DNA from: Chloroflexota bacterium
GTDB lineage: Bacteria; Chloroflexota; Anaerolineae; Anaerolineales; Villigracilaceae
Length of the DNA stretch: 64,000 bases
Direction of reading: 5' to 3'
NCBI GenBank assembly: GCA_016234495.1
Contig: JACRBI010000044.1
Span: 1-64,000 of the forward strand
Positions 35,166 to 41,759 of the stretch are shown here, piece by piece. The position numbers and the translations under genes were made by a program. A model generated the notes under the pieces. The model was not told the origin of the DNA, made no database searches, and saw only the letters and a program-made list of their open reading frames with translations. Position 1 is the stretch's first letter. Every line of letters begins with the position of its first letter.

Positions 35166-35413
35166 TGCGGAAAATTTCTCAACCTGTTTTATTGTCTACT
35201 CGTTTTTATCCTAAAAGTGTTGGTGTGCTTTATCAGGATGAAACTAAAAAGGGGACACGAATTCGAGTTTATTTGTCGGGTAAGTTGCTTGGCGGGGTGA
35301 TTTTCAAAAATGAAAATGAAACTTGTTATTACTTTGCAATGATGCGTTTATCTCGCAAGATAAAAAGACCTATTCAATATATGGTTTGTTTTTATCCTGT
35401 TTTGCCTATGTAA
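35165..35413 (+). CDS. Small basic phage protein
   Basis: 82 aa from the ATG at 35165 that overlaps the previous stop; an in-frame TTG 24 nt earlier is less likely. Basic, beta-rich (TRIRVYLSGKLLGGVIF). Not recognised; may be a replication or ssDNA-binding accessory protein judging by position. Confidence 0.6.
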   Translation: MRKISQPVLLSTRFYPKSVGVLYQDETKKGTRIRVYLSGKLLGGVIFKNENETCYYFAMMRLSRKIKRPIQYMVCFYPVLPM

Positions 35414-35495
35414 TTTGCGGAATGTCTCCGCTTACGGCTCTCGCGTGCTTGGGCGATGGGTCACAAAAAAACAAGCAAAAAGGATTTTATATCTC

Positions 35496-35735
35496 ATGGC
35501 AACAATTTCATTCAAAGGTATTTGCTCAGGCACGAACGAAAAGGTTTCAACCAAGAAGGGCACGAAGTACAAAATTACGTCCTTCGTTGAAATTCCATCC
35601 CTGAACAAATTCGAAGTGTTTGGTGACCTGGGTCTTTCCCCTCATGATGATCCTCGGGAATACACGTTTGAGGCTGGCATTGTCGGCTTGTCGAATGTGG
35701 TCGTCAAACAAGCATCACCTGCTAAGAAATCATAG
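35496..35735 (+). CDS. Probable phage ssDNA-binding protein
   Basis: 79 aa from the ATG at 35496 (AAAGGA upstream); the frame is open from 35415 but that part has no ribosome site. Size, beta-rich pattern (KYKITSFVEI, KFEVFGDLGL) and position just before the coat genes match the gpV-type ssDNA-binding proteins of filamentous phages. Codon use is GC-rich and optimised like the coat genes, fitting a highly expressed protein. Family match is inferred, not shown. Confidence 0.55.
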   Translation: MATISFKGICSGTNEKVSTKKGTKYKITSFVEIPSLNKFEVFGDLGLSPHDDPREYTFEAGIVGLSNVVVKQASPAKKS

Positions 35736-35782
35736 GCTGTGCACGGCCTCGATAATCTATAAAAAAAAGGAGGTGAAATTCT

Positions 35783-35932
35783 GTGGCCGCTTTTACAACT
35801 CTGATTACTGACGTTTTGGGCGTTTCCCTGACCATCGGTACAACGACCTTGACCCTCGGCGGGATCGCTCTCGGCGTGACCATCCTCGGCGCTGGTGTTG
35901 GCTTCTTCCGCAAGCTCGGCGGGCGTCGCTAA
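35783..35932 (+). CDS. Major coat protein, copy 1
   Basis: 49 aa with GTG start behind a perfect AGGAGGTG site. A short acidic/polar N-terminus (FTTLITDVLG), a long Thr/Gly-rich hydrophobic helix (LTLGGIALGV...GVGFF) and a basic end (KLGGRR) give the pVIII topology, without a cleaved signal as in Pf1-like phages. Codon use is clearly more GC-rich than the flanking phage genes, as expected for a massively made protein. Copy 2 follows. Confidence 0.82.
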   Translation: MAAFTTLITDVLGVSLTIGTTTLTLGGIALGVTILGAGVGFFRKLGGRR

Positions 35933-35950
35933 GTCGCTTCTGCTTTTTCT

Positions 35951-35974
35951 GCGGGAGGGGTAATTCCCTTCCGC
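35951..35974 (+). terminator. Hairpin between coat genes
   Basis: GCGGGAGGG and CCCTTCCGC form a stem with one G-U and a TAATT loop, followed by a moderately T-rich run. It may slow transcription or protect the 3' end of the coat mRNA. Confidence 0.6.
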
Positions 35975-36002
35975 AATTTCATATTTTTATGGAGTGTTTC
36001 GC

Positions 36003-36152
36003 ATGGCTGAATTTACAACCCTTATTACCGATGTCTTGGGCGTTTCCCTGACCATCGGTACAACGACCTTGACCCTCGGCGGGATCGCTCTCGGCGTGGC
36101 AATCCTTGGCGCTGGTGTTGGCTTCTTCCGTAGCCTTGGCGGTCGTCGGTAA
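36003..36152 (+). CDS. Major coat protein, copy 2
   Basis: 49 aa, differing from copy 1 in three residues (A2E, V-T to V-A, K to S). Positions 36036-36098 are identical to 35816-35878 over 63 nt, so duplication or gene conversion is recent. ATG start with GGAG about 10 nt before. Either one is a minor variant or both build the capsid. Confidence 0.82.
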   Translation: MAEFTTLITDVLGVSLTIGTTTLTLGGIALGVAILGAGVGFFRSLGGRR

Positions 36153-36170
36153 GTCGTTTGATTTGGATTT

Positions 36171-36202
36171 GAGGGATGGGATTATTCCATCCCTCATTTT
36201 TT
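36171..36202 (+). terminator. Terminator after coat genes
   Basis: Perfect 9-bp stem GAGGGATGG / CCATCCCTC, then ATTTTTTG. Filamentous phages typically have a strong terminator after the coat gene to set expression levels; its place here fits. Confidence 0.88.
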
Positions 36203-36211
36203 GAGGTGTGT

Positions 36212-36358
36212 ATGGTGCAAACTGTTCAAAGTCTAATAAGTGCATGGTCAATAGATTTTTATGCGGGATGGTCAATCATGGACATCTTTCGGGTGTCTTT
36301 GATTTTGACGGTTGTTGCAATTGTCATAACTTATTTTTTCGATTCGGCAAACAAATGA
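36212..36358 (+). CDS. Small one-TM phage protein (minor coat candidate)
   Basis: 48 aa from the ATG at 36212 (GAGGTG before it). One TM helix (VSLILTVVAIVITYFF) and a short tail. Overlaps the next gene by ATGA. Size and position match pVII/pIX-like end proteins. Confidence 0.65.
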   Translation: MVQTVQSLISAWSIDFYAGWSIMDIFRVSLILTVVAIVITYFFDSANK

Positions 36359-36546
36359 TAACTGTCTTTATTGCCCTCATTTTTTACATTGTCGATCCAA
36401 TGCTTGGAATTATCTTGGCTGTGGGGCTTCCTGCGCTTGTCGCTCTCGATAGCACAGGTGAATATAGTCATGCTTTAGGTGGCATCATGTTCGCTGTCGC
36501 TGTTTATTTTGTTCGCAAAGTTGGCTTTGATCAGGAGGAAGAATAA
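36355..36546 (+). CDS. Small two-TM phage protein
   Basis: 63 aa. Two hydrophobic segments (FIALIFYIVDPMLGIILAV and AVAVYFV) and an acidic end DQEEE. Overlaps neighbours at both ends (ATGA and TAATG). Probable virion or morphogenesis protein by position. Confidence 0.65.
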   Translation: MITVFIALIFYIVDPMLGIILAVGLPALVALDSTGEYSHALGGIMFAVAVYFVRKVGFDQEEE

Positions 36547-36659
36547 TGCAGGATGTTATCTTGGTTATGAATATGCTTGGTATTACTCCGTATGTTGTCG
36601 GGGTGATCGTTGCTTTCGGCGCAATTGCTCTTTATTTCGGTTTCATAAAGCGTTCATAA
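36546..36659 (+). CDS. Tiny one-TM phage protein (minor coat candidate)
   Basis: 37 aa, nearly all one helix (PYVVGVIVAFGAIALYFGF) with a basic end KRS. This is the size of pVII/pIX of Ff phages (about 32-33 aa). Starts within the previous stop. Confidence 0.65.
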   Translation: MQDVILVMNMLGITPYVVGVIVAFGAIALYFGFIKRS

Positions 36660-36660
36660 A

Positions 36661-37785
36661 ATGAAACCTGTAAAGTTATTTGCGTTTCTTGCTGTATCTT
36701 TCTTTGTGGGCTTTTCGTTCATTGCTCCCGCTTCTGTGTATGCGTATCAACTGGCTACCGCGACATTTATTCCCCCTTCGGCAACTCCCACATCAGCGAG
36801 TTATTCTTGTCCTGTGGGCACACCTGCGGGATGGGGAACATATACGCCTTCCCCGCTTTGGGAATTGACATGTGGGAATTGTTCTGTGGTTATGTCCCCT
36901 ACTGTTTCACCTTCTCCATCCGCCTTGCCTACTTGGTCATTGACTGGAACGCCTCCTGTTGGTTGTACGCCTTTTCCCTACAATGTAACTGGATTACCTC
37001 CGACTGGTTGCGAATATGCTCCAACTCAAACGCCTACTCCATTACCGACAAGCACGCCTTCGGCTTGTGGCGGTTTTACTGTCTCGTTTGTTAGTGTAAA
37101 TAATGTTTGGGGAAATGCGGCTGGATCTTTATCGTGTGTTCCCGAGGGTGAAAATTATCGTTGCACTGGCACTTTTACGGGTACGGATATGCACGACACT
37201 ACGGATTATCCGTTCACGTTTGTTTTGCGTTTTACTAATTACATGGGGATGTACATTATTGGTCATGAGGACATTTCGCTCGGTCAATATGGCTTATTCC
37301 CTAATCGTGATATTCAAGTGACGGGGAATAATCAATTTGGGGGATGGATGAACCCTTTGAATGGCTGGTCTTGGAGTGGAAATCAAAATAATTATGATAT
37401 GAGTTTTGGCATCGGTACGGGTGGGGTGTCGGGTACTCCCCAGTTGGTTACCGTTGATTTATTGTTTGCTCGGTCTGCGGCGTGTTCAATTCTTCCAACT
37501 CCGTCTCCTATTCCTACTGTTATGCCTGATACGGGGTATTGTTCTTCCGTAGCTCCCACTATTGACGAATTTGGTTTCGATCTTTTCGTTGCCGATGGAG
37601 CTCCTAATTGCAATATGGGGTGGAATGAATTCGTAGTAGGTGCTTATACCGTTCCCGCTGTTCAAATTTGTTTGCAACCTTCCCAATTTGGAGTTATTCG
37701 CTTGTTTGGTGGTGATTACGAGGTGGGAATTTATGCATTAGCGGCGGCCGCGGCTTTCCTCTGGCGTTTTCTACGGACTGTATAA
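36661..37785 (+). CDS. pIII-like adsorption protein
   Basis: 374 aa. A cleavable signal peptide (about 1-28, ending VYAYQ), Thr/Pro-rich linkers with paired cysteines, a beta-rich central domain and a C-terminal helix (YEVGIYALAAAAAFLWRFLR) that would anchor it until release. This matches pIII minor coat proteins, which bind the host receptor and end the virion. The Pro/Thr-rich linkers resemble those of the host's own lipoproteins. No domain hit claimed. Confidence 0.75.
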   Translation: MKPVKLFAFLAVSFFVGFSFIAPASVYAYQLATATFIPPSATPTSASYSCPVGTPAGWGTYTPSPLWELTCGNCSVVMSPTVSPSPSALPTWSLTGTPPVGCTPFPYNVTGLPPTGCEYAPTQTPTPLPTSTPSACGGFTVSFVSVNNVWGNAAGSLSCVPEGENYRCTGTFTGTDMHDTTDYPFTFVLRFTNYMGMYIIGHEDISLGQYGLFPNRDIQVTGNNQFGGWMNPLNGWSWSGNQNNYDMSFGIGTGGVSGTPQLVTVDLLFARSAACSILPTPSPIPTVMPDTGYCSSVAPTIDEFGFDLFVADGAPNCNMGWNEFVVGAYTVPAVQICLQPSQFGVIRLFGGDYEVGIYALAAAAAFLWRFLRTV

Positions 37786-37797
37786 AAAGGAGTTCAA

Positions 37798-37902
37798 ATG
37801 TTTTCAATAACGATACCTGTTCCAACTGTATTTATATATATTGCCGCTGTGCTCGTTGTTATTCTGATCGCTAAATTCATCATTGGTTGGATAGTCGGAT
37901 GA
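37798..37902 (+). CDS. Tiny one-TM phage protein (pVI-position)
   Basis: 34 aa behind AAGGAG. One TM helix with a Lys near its end. It lies between the adhesin and Zot genes, where pVI is found in Ff phages, but is much shorter than pVI (about 112 aa). It overlaps the Zot start as ATGA. Confidence 0.6.
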   Translation: MFSITIPVPTVFIYIAAVLVVILIAKFIIGWIVG

Positions 37903-38540
37903 TCCTCGGTTCGCGGCTTTTTGAAGAATTGGATCAAGAGCGAATTGTTTGCATTACAGGCTCTTTGTCAGGTGGTAAAACGCGCCTTGCTTTCGACTTG
38001 GCTCTTTTCTATTGGCGGCGTGGGTATCGTCTTTTTTCAAATGTGCCTCATAACTTTGAGAATTGGACAAAGAACGAAAGTTATGACCTTTTCAAAAGTT
38101 TTGTCATTATCGATGAGGGTGGCGAGTACGTCCGTCAATCAAAGGTTGCAAGTTCAATAACTCGCTCGGCTGGTAAGGCAAACTATTATGCAATTTTCGC
38201 GGGTAAACGCCTCCCGCACAAAAATTTACAGGACATTGTTATAAGACCGCGATTTGATTTTTATCAGAATTACGGCATACCCCTGATTTTATGGCGTGCG
38301 GTGGTCAATGCAGATGAAAAATATAAGTTTGTTTTCTTTCAAGCGTTCCCTCAGCTTGTACATGGCACTTATTCAACGCTTACATCGTCGGGGGGTATCG
38401 AGGACGTTTTCGCTCGTGCGGAACGTACTGTACAAATCCTTGCTGAAATGGAAGGTCAAACTGCTGGCGAACAAGCCGAAGCGGGATACACGGGACTTGC
38501 GGACGACCTCTCCGAAGCGTTTGGACAAAGTCTATCCTAA
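37899..38540 (+). CDS. zot: Zot/pI-like assembly ATPase (cytosolic part)
   Basis: 213 aa from the ATG at 37899. Walker A is GSLSGGKT (residues 21-28) and Walker B FVIIDEGGEY; RPRFDFYQNYGIPLIL follows as in Zot proteins. It powers virion extrusion through the membrane. Family members continue into a TM helix and outer domain, but this frame stops at SLS. The missing basic-TM part is encoded right after, in the +1 frame (next entry), so this is either a two-protein version or needs frameshifting. Confidence 0.9.
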   Translation: MILGSRLFEELDQERIVCITGSLSGGKTRLAFDLALFYWRRGYRLFSNVPHNFENWTKNESYDLFKSFVIIDEGGEYVRQSKVASSITRSAGKANYYAIFAGKRLPHKNLQDIVIRPRFDFYQNYGIPLILWRAVVNADEKYKFVFFQAFPQLVHGTYSTLTSSGGIEDVFARAERTVQILAEMEGQTAGEQAEAGYTGLADDLSEAFGQSLS

Positions 38541-39264
38541 GAGGACTTACAAAGGCCGTGACAGAATTTCTCTTGTTCCTCGATGGGTTGCAAACTGGAT
38601 TGTTACGTCTGCCGTTATCTACTTCATGGGGTCGTATATTCTCCGTTTTGCTGGCGTTGATACTGCTGGTTTCGACCCATTCGCGAGGGCTTCATCTTCT
38701 GCGGTGGCTACAGCTACCCCATTACCAAATTATCCGATTAATGACCAGGGTTCCTTTCATGCTTCGTCAAATCCTCAGGATAATTTATTCGCTGATACTC
38801 CTGCTCCTTCTGATGCTGGTGGCGTGGCTGGTGTACAACCGATGACCCAACCGACTTATACACCTTTTCCAACTCTTACACCTTATCCCACTCAACAACC
38901 TTATTTTGGGAGGTTGATTGCGATAGGTTATTCGTATTACTGGCCTCCGTTTGGACCGCCGAATTGCTCGGCTGAGAATTGGCACTCAGATATAAATTTT
39001 TGTGACGATATGACGGCTAGCGGTTTGCAATGGTCTTTGTATGTTGGTCATGGTGTTGCTGTGCCTGTTCAATGGCGAAATGATATTCCACTTGGTTCTA
39101 CTATTCGGGTGCATTCTCCCAAGGAAATGATCGGGGATTATCTCGTCTTGGATTTTTGCGGCGATTGCATCAAACCTGAGGGGCATATTTATTTTGATTT
39201 TCTTGATAATCGCGCTCGTCTCAATTGGACTGTTCCCATGTTGGTGGAGGTAATAAAACCATGA
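38521..39264 (+). CDS. TM protein with 3D-like (double-psi barrel) domain
   Basis: 247 aa if started at the TTG at 38521; the frame is open from 38296 inside zot. Basic segment (KRTYKGRDR), TM helix (NWIVTSAVIYFMGSYIL), Pro/Thr linker, then a C-terminal domain with MTASG, IPLGSTIRV, and YLVLDFCGDC...HIYFDF, the three-aspartate pattern of 3D domains seen in peptidoglycan-lytic and cell-wall proteins. It could be the outer part of pI, the wall-opening factor for exit, or both. No good ribosome site precedes any start. Confidence 0.7.
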   Translation: MDKVYPKRTYKGRDRISLVPRWVANWIVTSAVIYFMGSYILRFAGVDTAGFDPFARASSSAVATATPLPNYPINDQGSFHASSNPQDNLFADTPAPSDAGGVAGVQPMTQPTYTPFPTLTPYPTQQPYFGRLIAIGYSYYWPPFGPPNCSAENWHSDINFCDDMTASGLQWSLYVGHGVAVPVQWRNDIPLGSTIRVHSPKEMIGDYLVLDFCGDCIKPEGHIYFDFLDNRARLNWTVPMLVEVIKP

Positions 39265-39578
39265 CAATCTATAGACCATCTGCCTCTAATCGTCGTCGTG
39301 AAATTTATTGGGATGAAATGTCTCAATCAGATTTGGAATTTATCTATCCGTTGTTGGTGGCTCATAACTCTGCTTACACGGAGGAAGCACTACTCGAAAT
39401 ATCAAACAGGATGGCGTCTGGTCAATGGGATTTTCCTCCTCTCCCCTGTCAATATGATTATGCGGATTGGGTTGTATCCCTTCTTAGTTTGCCTAAAAAA
39501 TTGGTCAATTTTGTACGTTATGGGGTGGGGGAGTGGTTTAGATCGTATTTTCTGCCATTCCTGTTTGGCGGTCGTTAG
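39261..39578 (+). CDS. Phage protein of unknown function
   Basis: 105 aa; ATG overlaps the preceding stop. Acidic N-terminal half (YWDEMSQSDLEFIYPLL, TEEALLEISNRM) and an amphipathic C-terminal helix (KKLVNFVRYGVGEWFRSYFLPFLFGG) that may sit on the membrane. Not recognised. Confidence 0.6.
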   Translation: MTIYRPSASNRRREIYWDEMSQSDLEFIYPLLVAHNSAYTEEALLEISNRMASGQWDFPPLPCQYDYADWVVSLLSLPKKLVNFVRYGVGEWFRSYFLPFLFGGR

Positions 39579-39596
39579 TGTTGATCGAGGTTTTCA

Positions 39597-40184
39597 ATGC
39601 CTGTAATGCTTGATTTGTTTTCTGGTCTTTGTGGTGCTTCCTCCGCTTTTCGTGATGCTGGCTGGACTGTTTACACTGCCGACATCAATCCTGAATTCAA
39701 TCCTGATTTTTGTGTTGACCTGGCAAACTGGTCTTTTCCGTTTGAGCTGAGCGTTGATTTGGTATGGGCTTCCCCTCCTTGTACCTATTTTAGTCGTTAC
39801 ATTCAGCGTGGTGTTTTCAAGAATGAGCCTCTGCCAGATATGACTTTATACAATGCCTCTTGTAGGATCATTCAAGAGTTACAACCTAAATATTATTGTA
39901 TTGAGAATGTGCGCGGGGCTGTTCCTTTTTTTGGACGTGGCTACCGTTCTTATGGTTCTTTCTTCCTCTGGGGCAACTTTCCTGACCTGGCTGTCAATAA
40001 TTCAAAGTTTCATTTTGTGAAGTCTCACGTTACATCAGGACATAAACGGCGCGTAGCTGAACGGGGTTTGATTCCTCGCGGTTTGAGCCAGGCTTTATTG
40101 GATGCGGTTTCTTTCCATCGTTTTTTATTTGAGCTGCCTCCAATAAAATTTGAGCGTTCGCTGAGCTGGGCGCGTCCAAAGTAG
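39597..40184 (+). CDS. Orphan DNA (cytosine-5) methyltransferase
   Basis: 195 aa. Motif I is LDLFSGLCGASSAFRDAGW, motif IV ASPPCTYFSR with the catalytic Cys62, motif VI IENVRG. The target-recognition region and motifs IX/X are largely missing, so it is short (typical C5 enzymes exceed 300 aa). SGHKRRVAERG may stand for motif VIII. No restriction enzyme is adjacent. It may protect phage DNA from host restriction or mark the origin. Activity is unproven. Confidence 0.85.
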   Translation: MPVMLDLFSGLCGASSAFRDAGWTVYTADINPEFNPDFCVDLANWSFPFELSVDLVWASPPCTYFSRYIQRGVFKNEPLPDMTLYNASCRIIQELQPKYYCIENVRGAVPFFGRGYRSYGSFFLWGNFPDLAVNNSKFHFVKSHVTSGHKRRVAERGLIPRGLSQALLDAVSFHRFLFELPPIKFERSLSWARPK

Positions 40185-40216
40185 CCGCGCGGGGGTTGCC
40201 CCCTCGGGGTGCGCGG
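40185..40216. repeat. GC-rich hairpin in phage intergenic region
   Basis: CCGCGC and GCGCGG enclose GGGGGTTGCCCCC and CGGGG, giving a stable stem in otherwise AT-rich phage sequence. Possibly a signal for complementary-strand synthesis or packaging. Confidence 0.6.
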
Positions 40217-40282
40217 CGTTTGATCGCGCGGATGCTCTTGTCTATTGGTCATATTTGAAAAAATGGTTTTGGAAAATTGGAA

Positions 40283-40347
40283 AGTGCAGTAAAGAGGTAA
40301 GCGTTATGGATTTGGCGAAGATGTCGGAGTGCTGGCTTTACTGCACT
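40283..40347. promoter_or_regulatory. Candidate double-strand origin: 12-bp inverted repeat before rep
   Basis: AGTGCAGTAAAG at 40283 is the exact inverse of CTTTACTGCACT at 40336, with 41 nt between, 26 bp upstream of rep. Rolling-circle origins often have such an extruded stem next to the initiator gene. A 21-codon ORF between them (ATG at 40306) is probably chance. Confidence 0.55.
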
Positions 40348-40372
40348 ACTCAGTTTTTGAAAGGTAATTAAA

Positions 40373-41278
40373 TTGGATCAGCCTCATATTATTCGATTTG
40401 CTGAACGTGGTAGTCTTATGGAGTTTTCTCCGAGGTTTTCACTTACTCATCAGGTTAAGCGGACTTGGCGGCGTGGTGAAATTTCTGCGTTTTCTGTTCG
40501 TTCCCGTAGTCGTTTAAATCGTAAGATTTCCATGATTACGCATAATTCTTTACCTTTGTTTGTCACTCTTACTTATCATTTGGAAATTCCTCAAAATTTT
40601 GAGGGGTATAAATATCATCTTCATCATTTCTTTATTCGTCTTTTACAGAAGTTTCCTAAGGCTGGCATTATTTGGAAGTTGGAGTATCAGTGGCGGGGCT
40701 ATGCTCATTTTCATTTGTTCGTTTGGAATGTTTCCGAGGATGATCTAAAAGCATTTGTTCCTCGTGTTTGGAATGAGATTGCTGGTTATGGTTCTGAAGA
40801 TCATCTAAAATGGCACCAAGGGCTTTTAGGAAATGGGAATGAGCATTGTGTTCAGTCTATTCGCTCTTGGAATGGGGTTAAATCGTATGCGTCAAAGTAT
40901 TTTGCAAAAATTGAAAATGATAAGGTTGGTGGTCGTGTTTGGGGAATACGTGGAAGTCATCGGGAAATAGTCGGGCAAAAAGAGAACGGGAAACCTATTT
41001 ATAAACACGTGTCGAATGTTCCTTTTTCCAAGTTGTTGGAATTTCGGTGCTCCTTGGCTGTTGCGTTGCAATTTCGTCAGGCTGTCATGCGTCAATTGAA
41101 TTTTGATTTTCAGCGTTTGGGTTTTTGGTGTGCGAATTATGAAGTAGATTGGCTTTTATTTTTAGATGAAATTTGGAATGCTGAATATGTTAGTTATCAT
41201 CCTCCTGATGATCCTCCTGATTGGGAGATGGGTATTGATATACCTGAAATTGAAGATTGTTTTGAATTATGCAATTAG
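40373..41278 (+). CDS. HUH rolling-circle replication initiator
   Basis: 301 aa with TTG start at 40373 behind AAAGGT; ATG at 40418 is an alternative. Motif 1 is LPLFVTLTYH, motif 2 the metal-binding HUH in AHFHLFVW, and motif 3 has the Tyr-Lys pair in KSYASKYFAK. It nicks the phage origin and stays on the 5' end during replication. One catalytic-type Tyr pair region only. Overlaps the next gene by 10 nt. Confidence 0.9.
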   Translation: MDQPHIIRFAERGSLMEFSPRFSLTHQVKRTWRRGEISAFSVRSRSRLNRKISMITHNSLPLFVTLTYHLEIPQNFEGYKYHLHHFFIRLLQKFPKAGIIWKLEYQWRGYAHFHLFVWNVSEDDLKAFVPRVWNEIAGYGSEDHLKWHQGLLGNGNEHCVQSIRSWNGVKSYASKYFAKIENDKVGGRVWGIRGSHREIVGQKENGKPIYKHVSNVPFSKLLEFRCSLAVALQFRQAVMRQLNFDFQRLGFWCANYEVDWLLFLDEIWNAEYVSYHPPDDPPDWEMGIDIPEIEDCFELCN

Positions 41279-41652
41279 CTGGCCGTCTCAATGGCGCTCA
41301 GCGTATGCGGCTTGGCAGGCTTCTAAACATGCTTTACAAGCCTTCTGAATTGGCGGATGAAATAGGTTTTACAGTTCGGCAAATTTATCGGGTTTATGTT
41401 CCTTGTGGTTGTCCTGTGGTTCGTGATCGTGGTCGGGTTTGGATAAATGGCAAGGCATTTGCTGAATGGTATGAGGTCAGTTATCCAAAGCAAGCACTTT
41501 TAGAAGATGAAGCTTTCTGTCTGACTTGTAAAAAGGCTGTGAAGATGGCGGAACCTGAAAAAAAGAAAAAAGGTAGGCTGTCTTATTGGGTCTGCAAGTG
41601 TCTCGCTTGTGGTCGTAAAATTTCAAGAATTATTGATTTGGAAAGGTTGTGA
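41269..41652 (+). CDS. HTH plus zinc-ribbon phage protein
   Basis: 127 aa. N-terminal MerR/excisionase-like helix-turn-helix (SELADEIGFTVRQIYRVYV, then GRVWINGKAFAEWY) and a C-terminal four-Cys zinc site (CLTCKK...CKCLACGRK). The HTH resembles small DNA-bending directionality factors, so it may assist the integrase or regulate late genes. Overlaps the rep end. Confidence 0.7.
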   Translation: MQLAGRLNGAQRMRLGRLLNMLYKPSELADEIGFTVRQIYRVYVPCGCPVVRDRGRVWINGKAFAEWYEVSYPKQALLEDEAFCLTCKKAVKMAEPEKKKKGRLSYWVCKCLACGRKISRIIDLERL

Positions 41653-41654
41653 GA

Positions 41655-41759
41655 ATGAAAAAGAAGAAAGATTTCAAGGATGTTTTTTTAGAACTTCTTG
41701 GTCTTATGTGGTTATTGCTTTGGGTATGTAAGTTTTGGACTATAAATGATAAATCGTGA
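41655..41759 (+). CDS. Tiny one-TM phage protein
   Basis: 34 aa: basic start MKKKKDF then one helix (LELLGLMWLLLWVCKF). It begins 2 nt after the previous stop and overlaps the integrase start by 14 nt. Coding is plausible but only from position. Confidence 0.45.
   Translation: MKKKKDFKDVFLELLGLMWLLLWVCKFWTINDKS

Noticed and set aside
38296-38520. Extended GTG/ATG start of the TM/3D-like protein inside zot
   Set aside because: It would add a 75-residue Arg/Lys/Ser-rich segment overlapping zot with no ribosome site; a start near 38521 or a +1 frameshift fits better.
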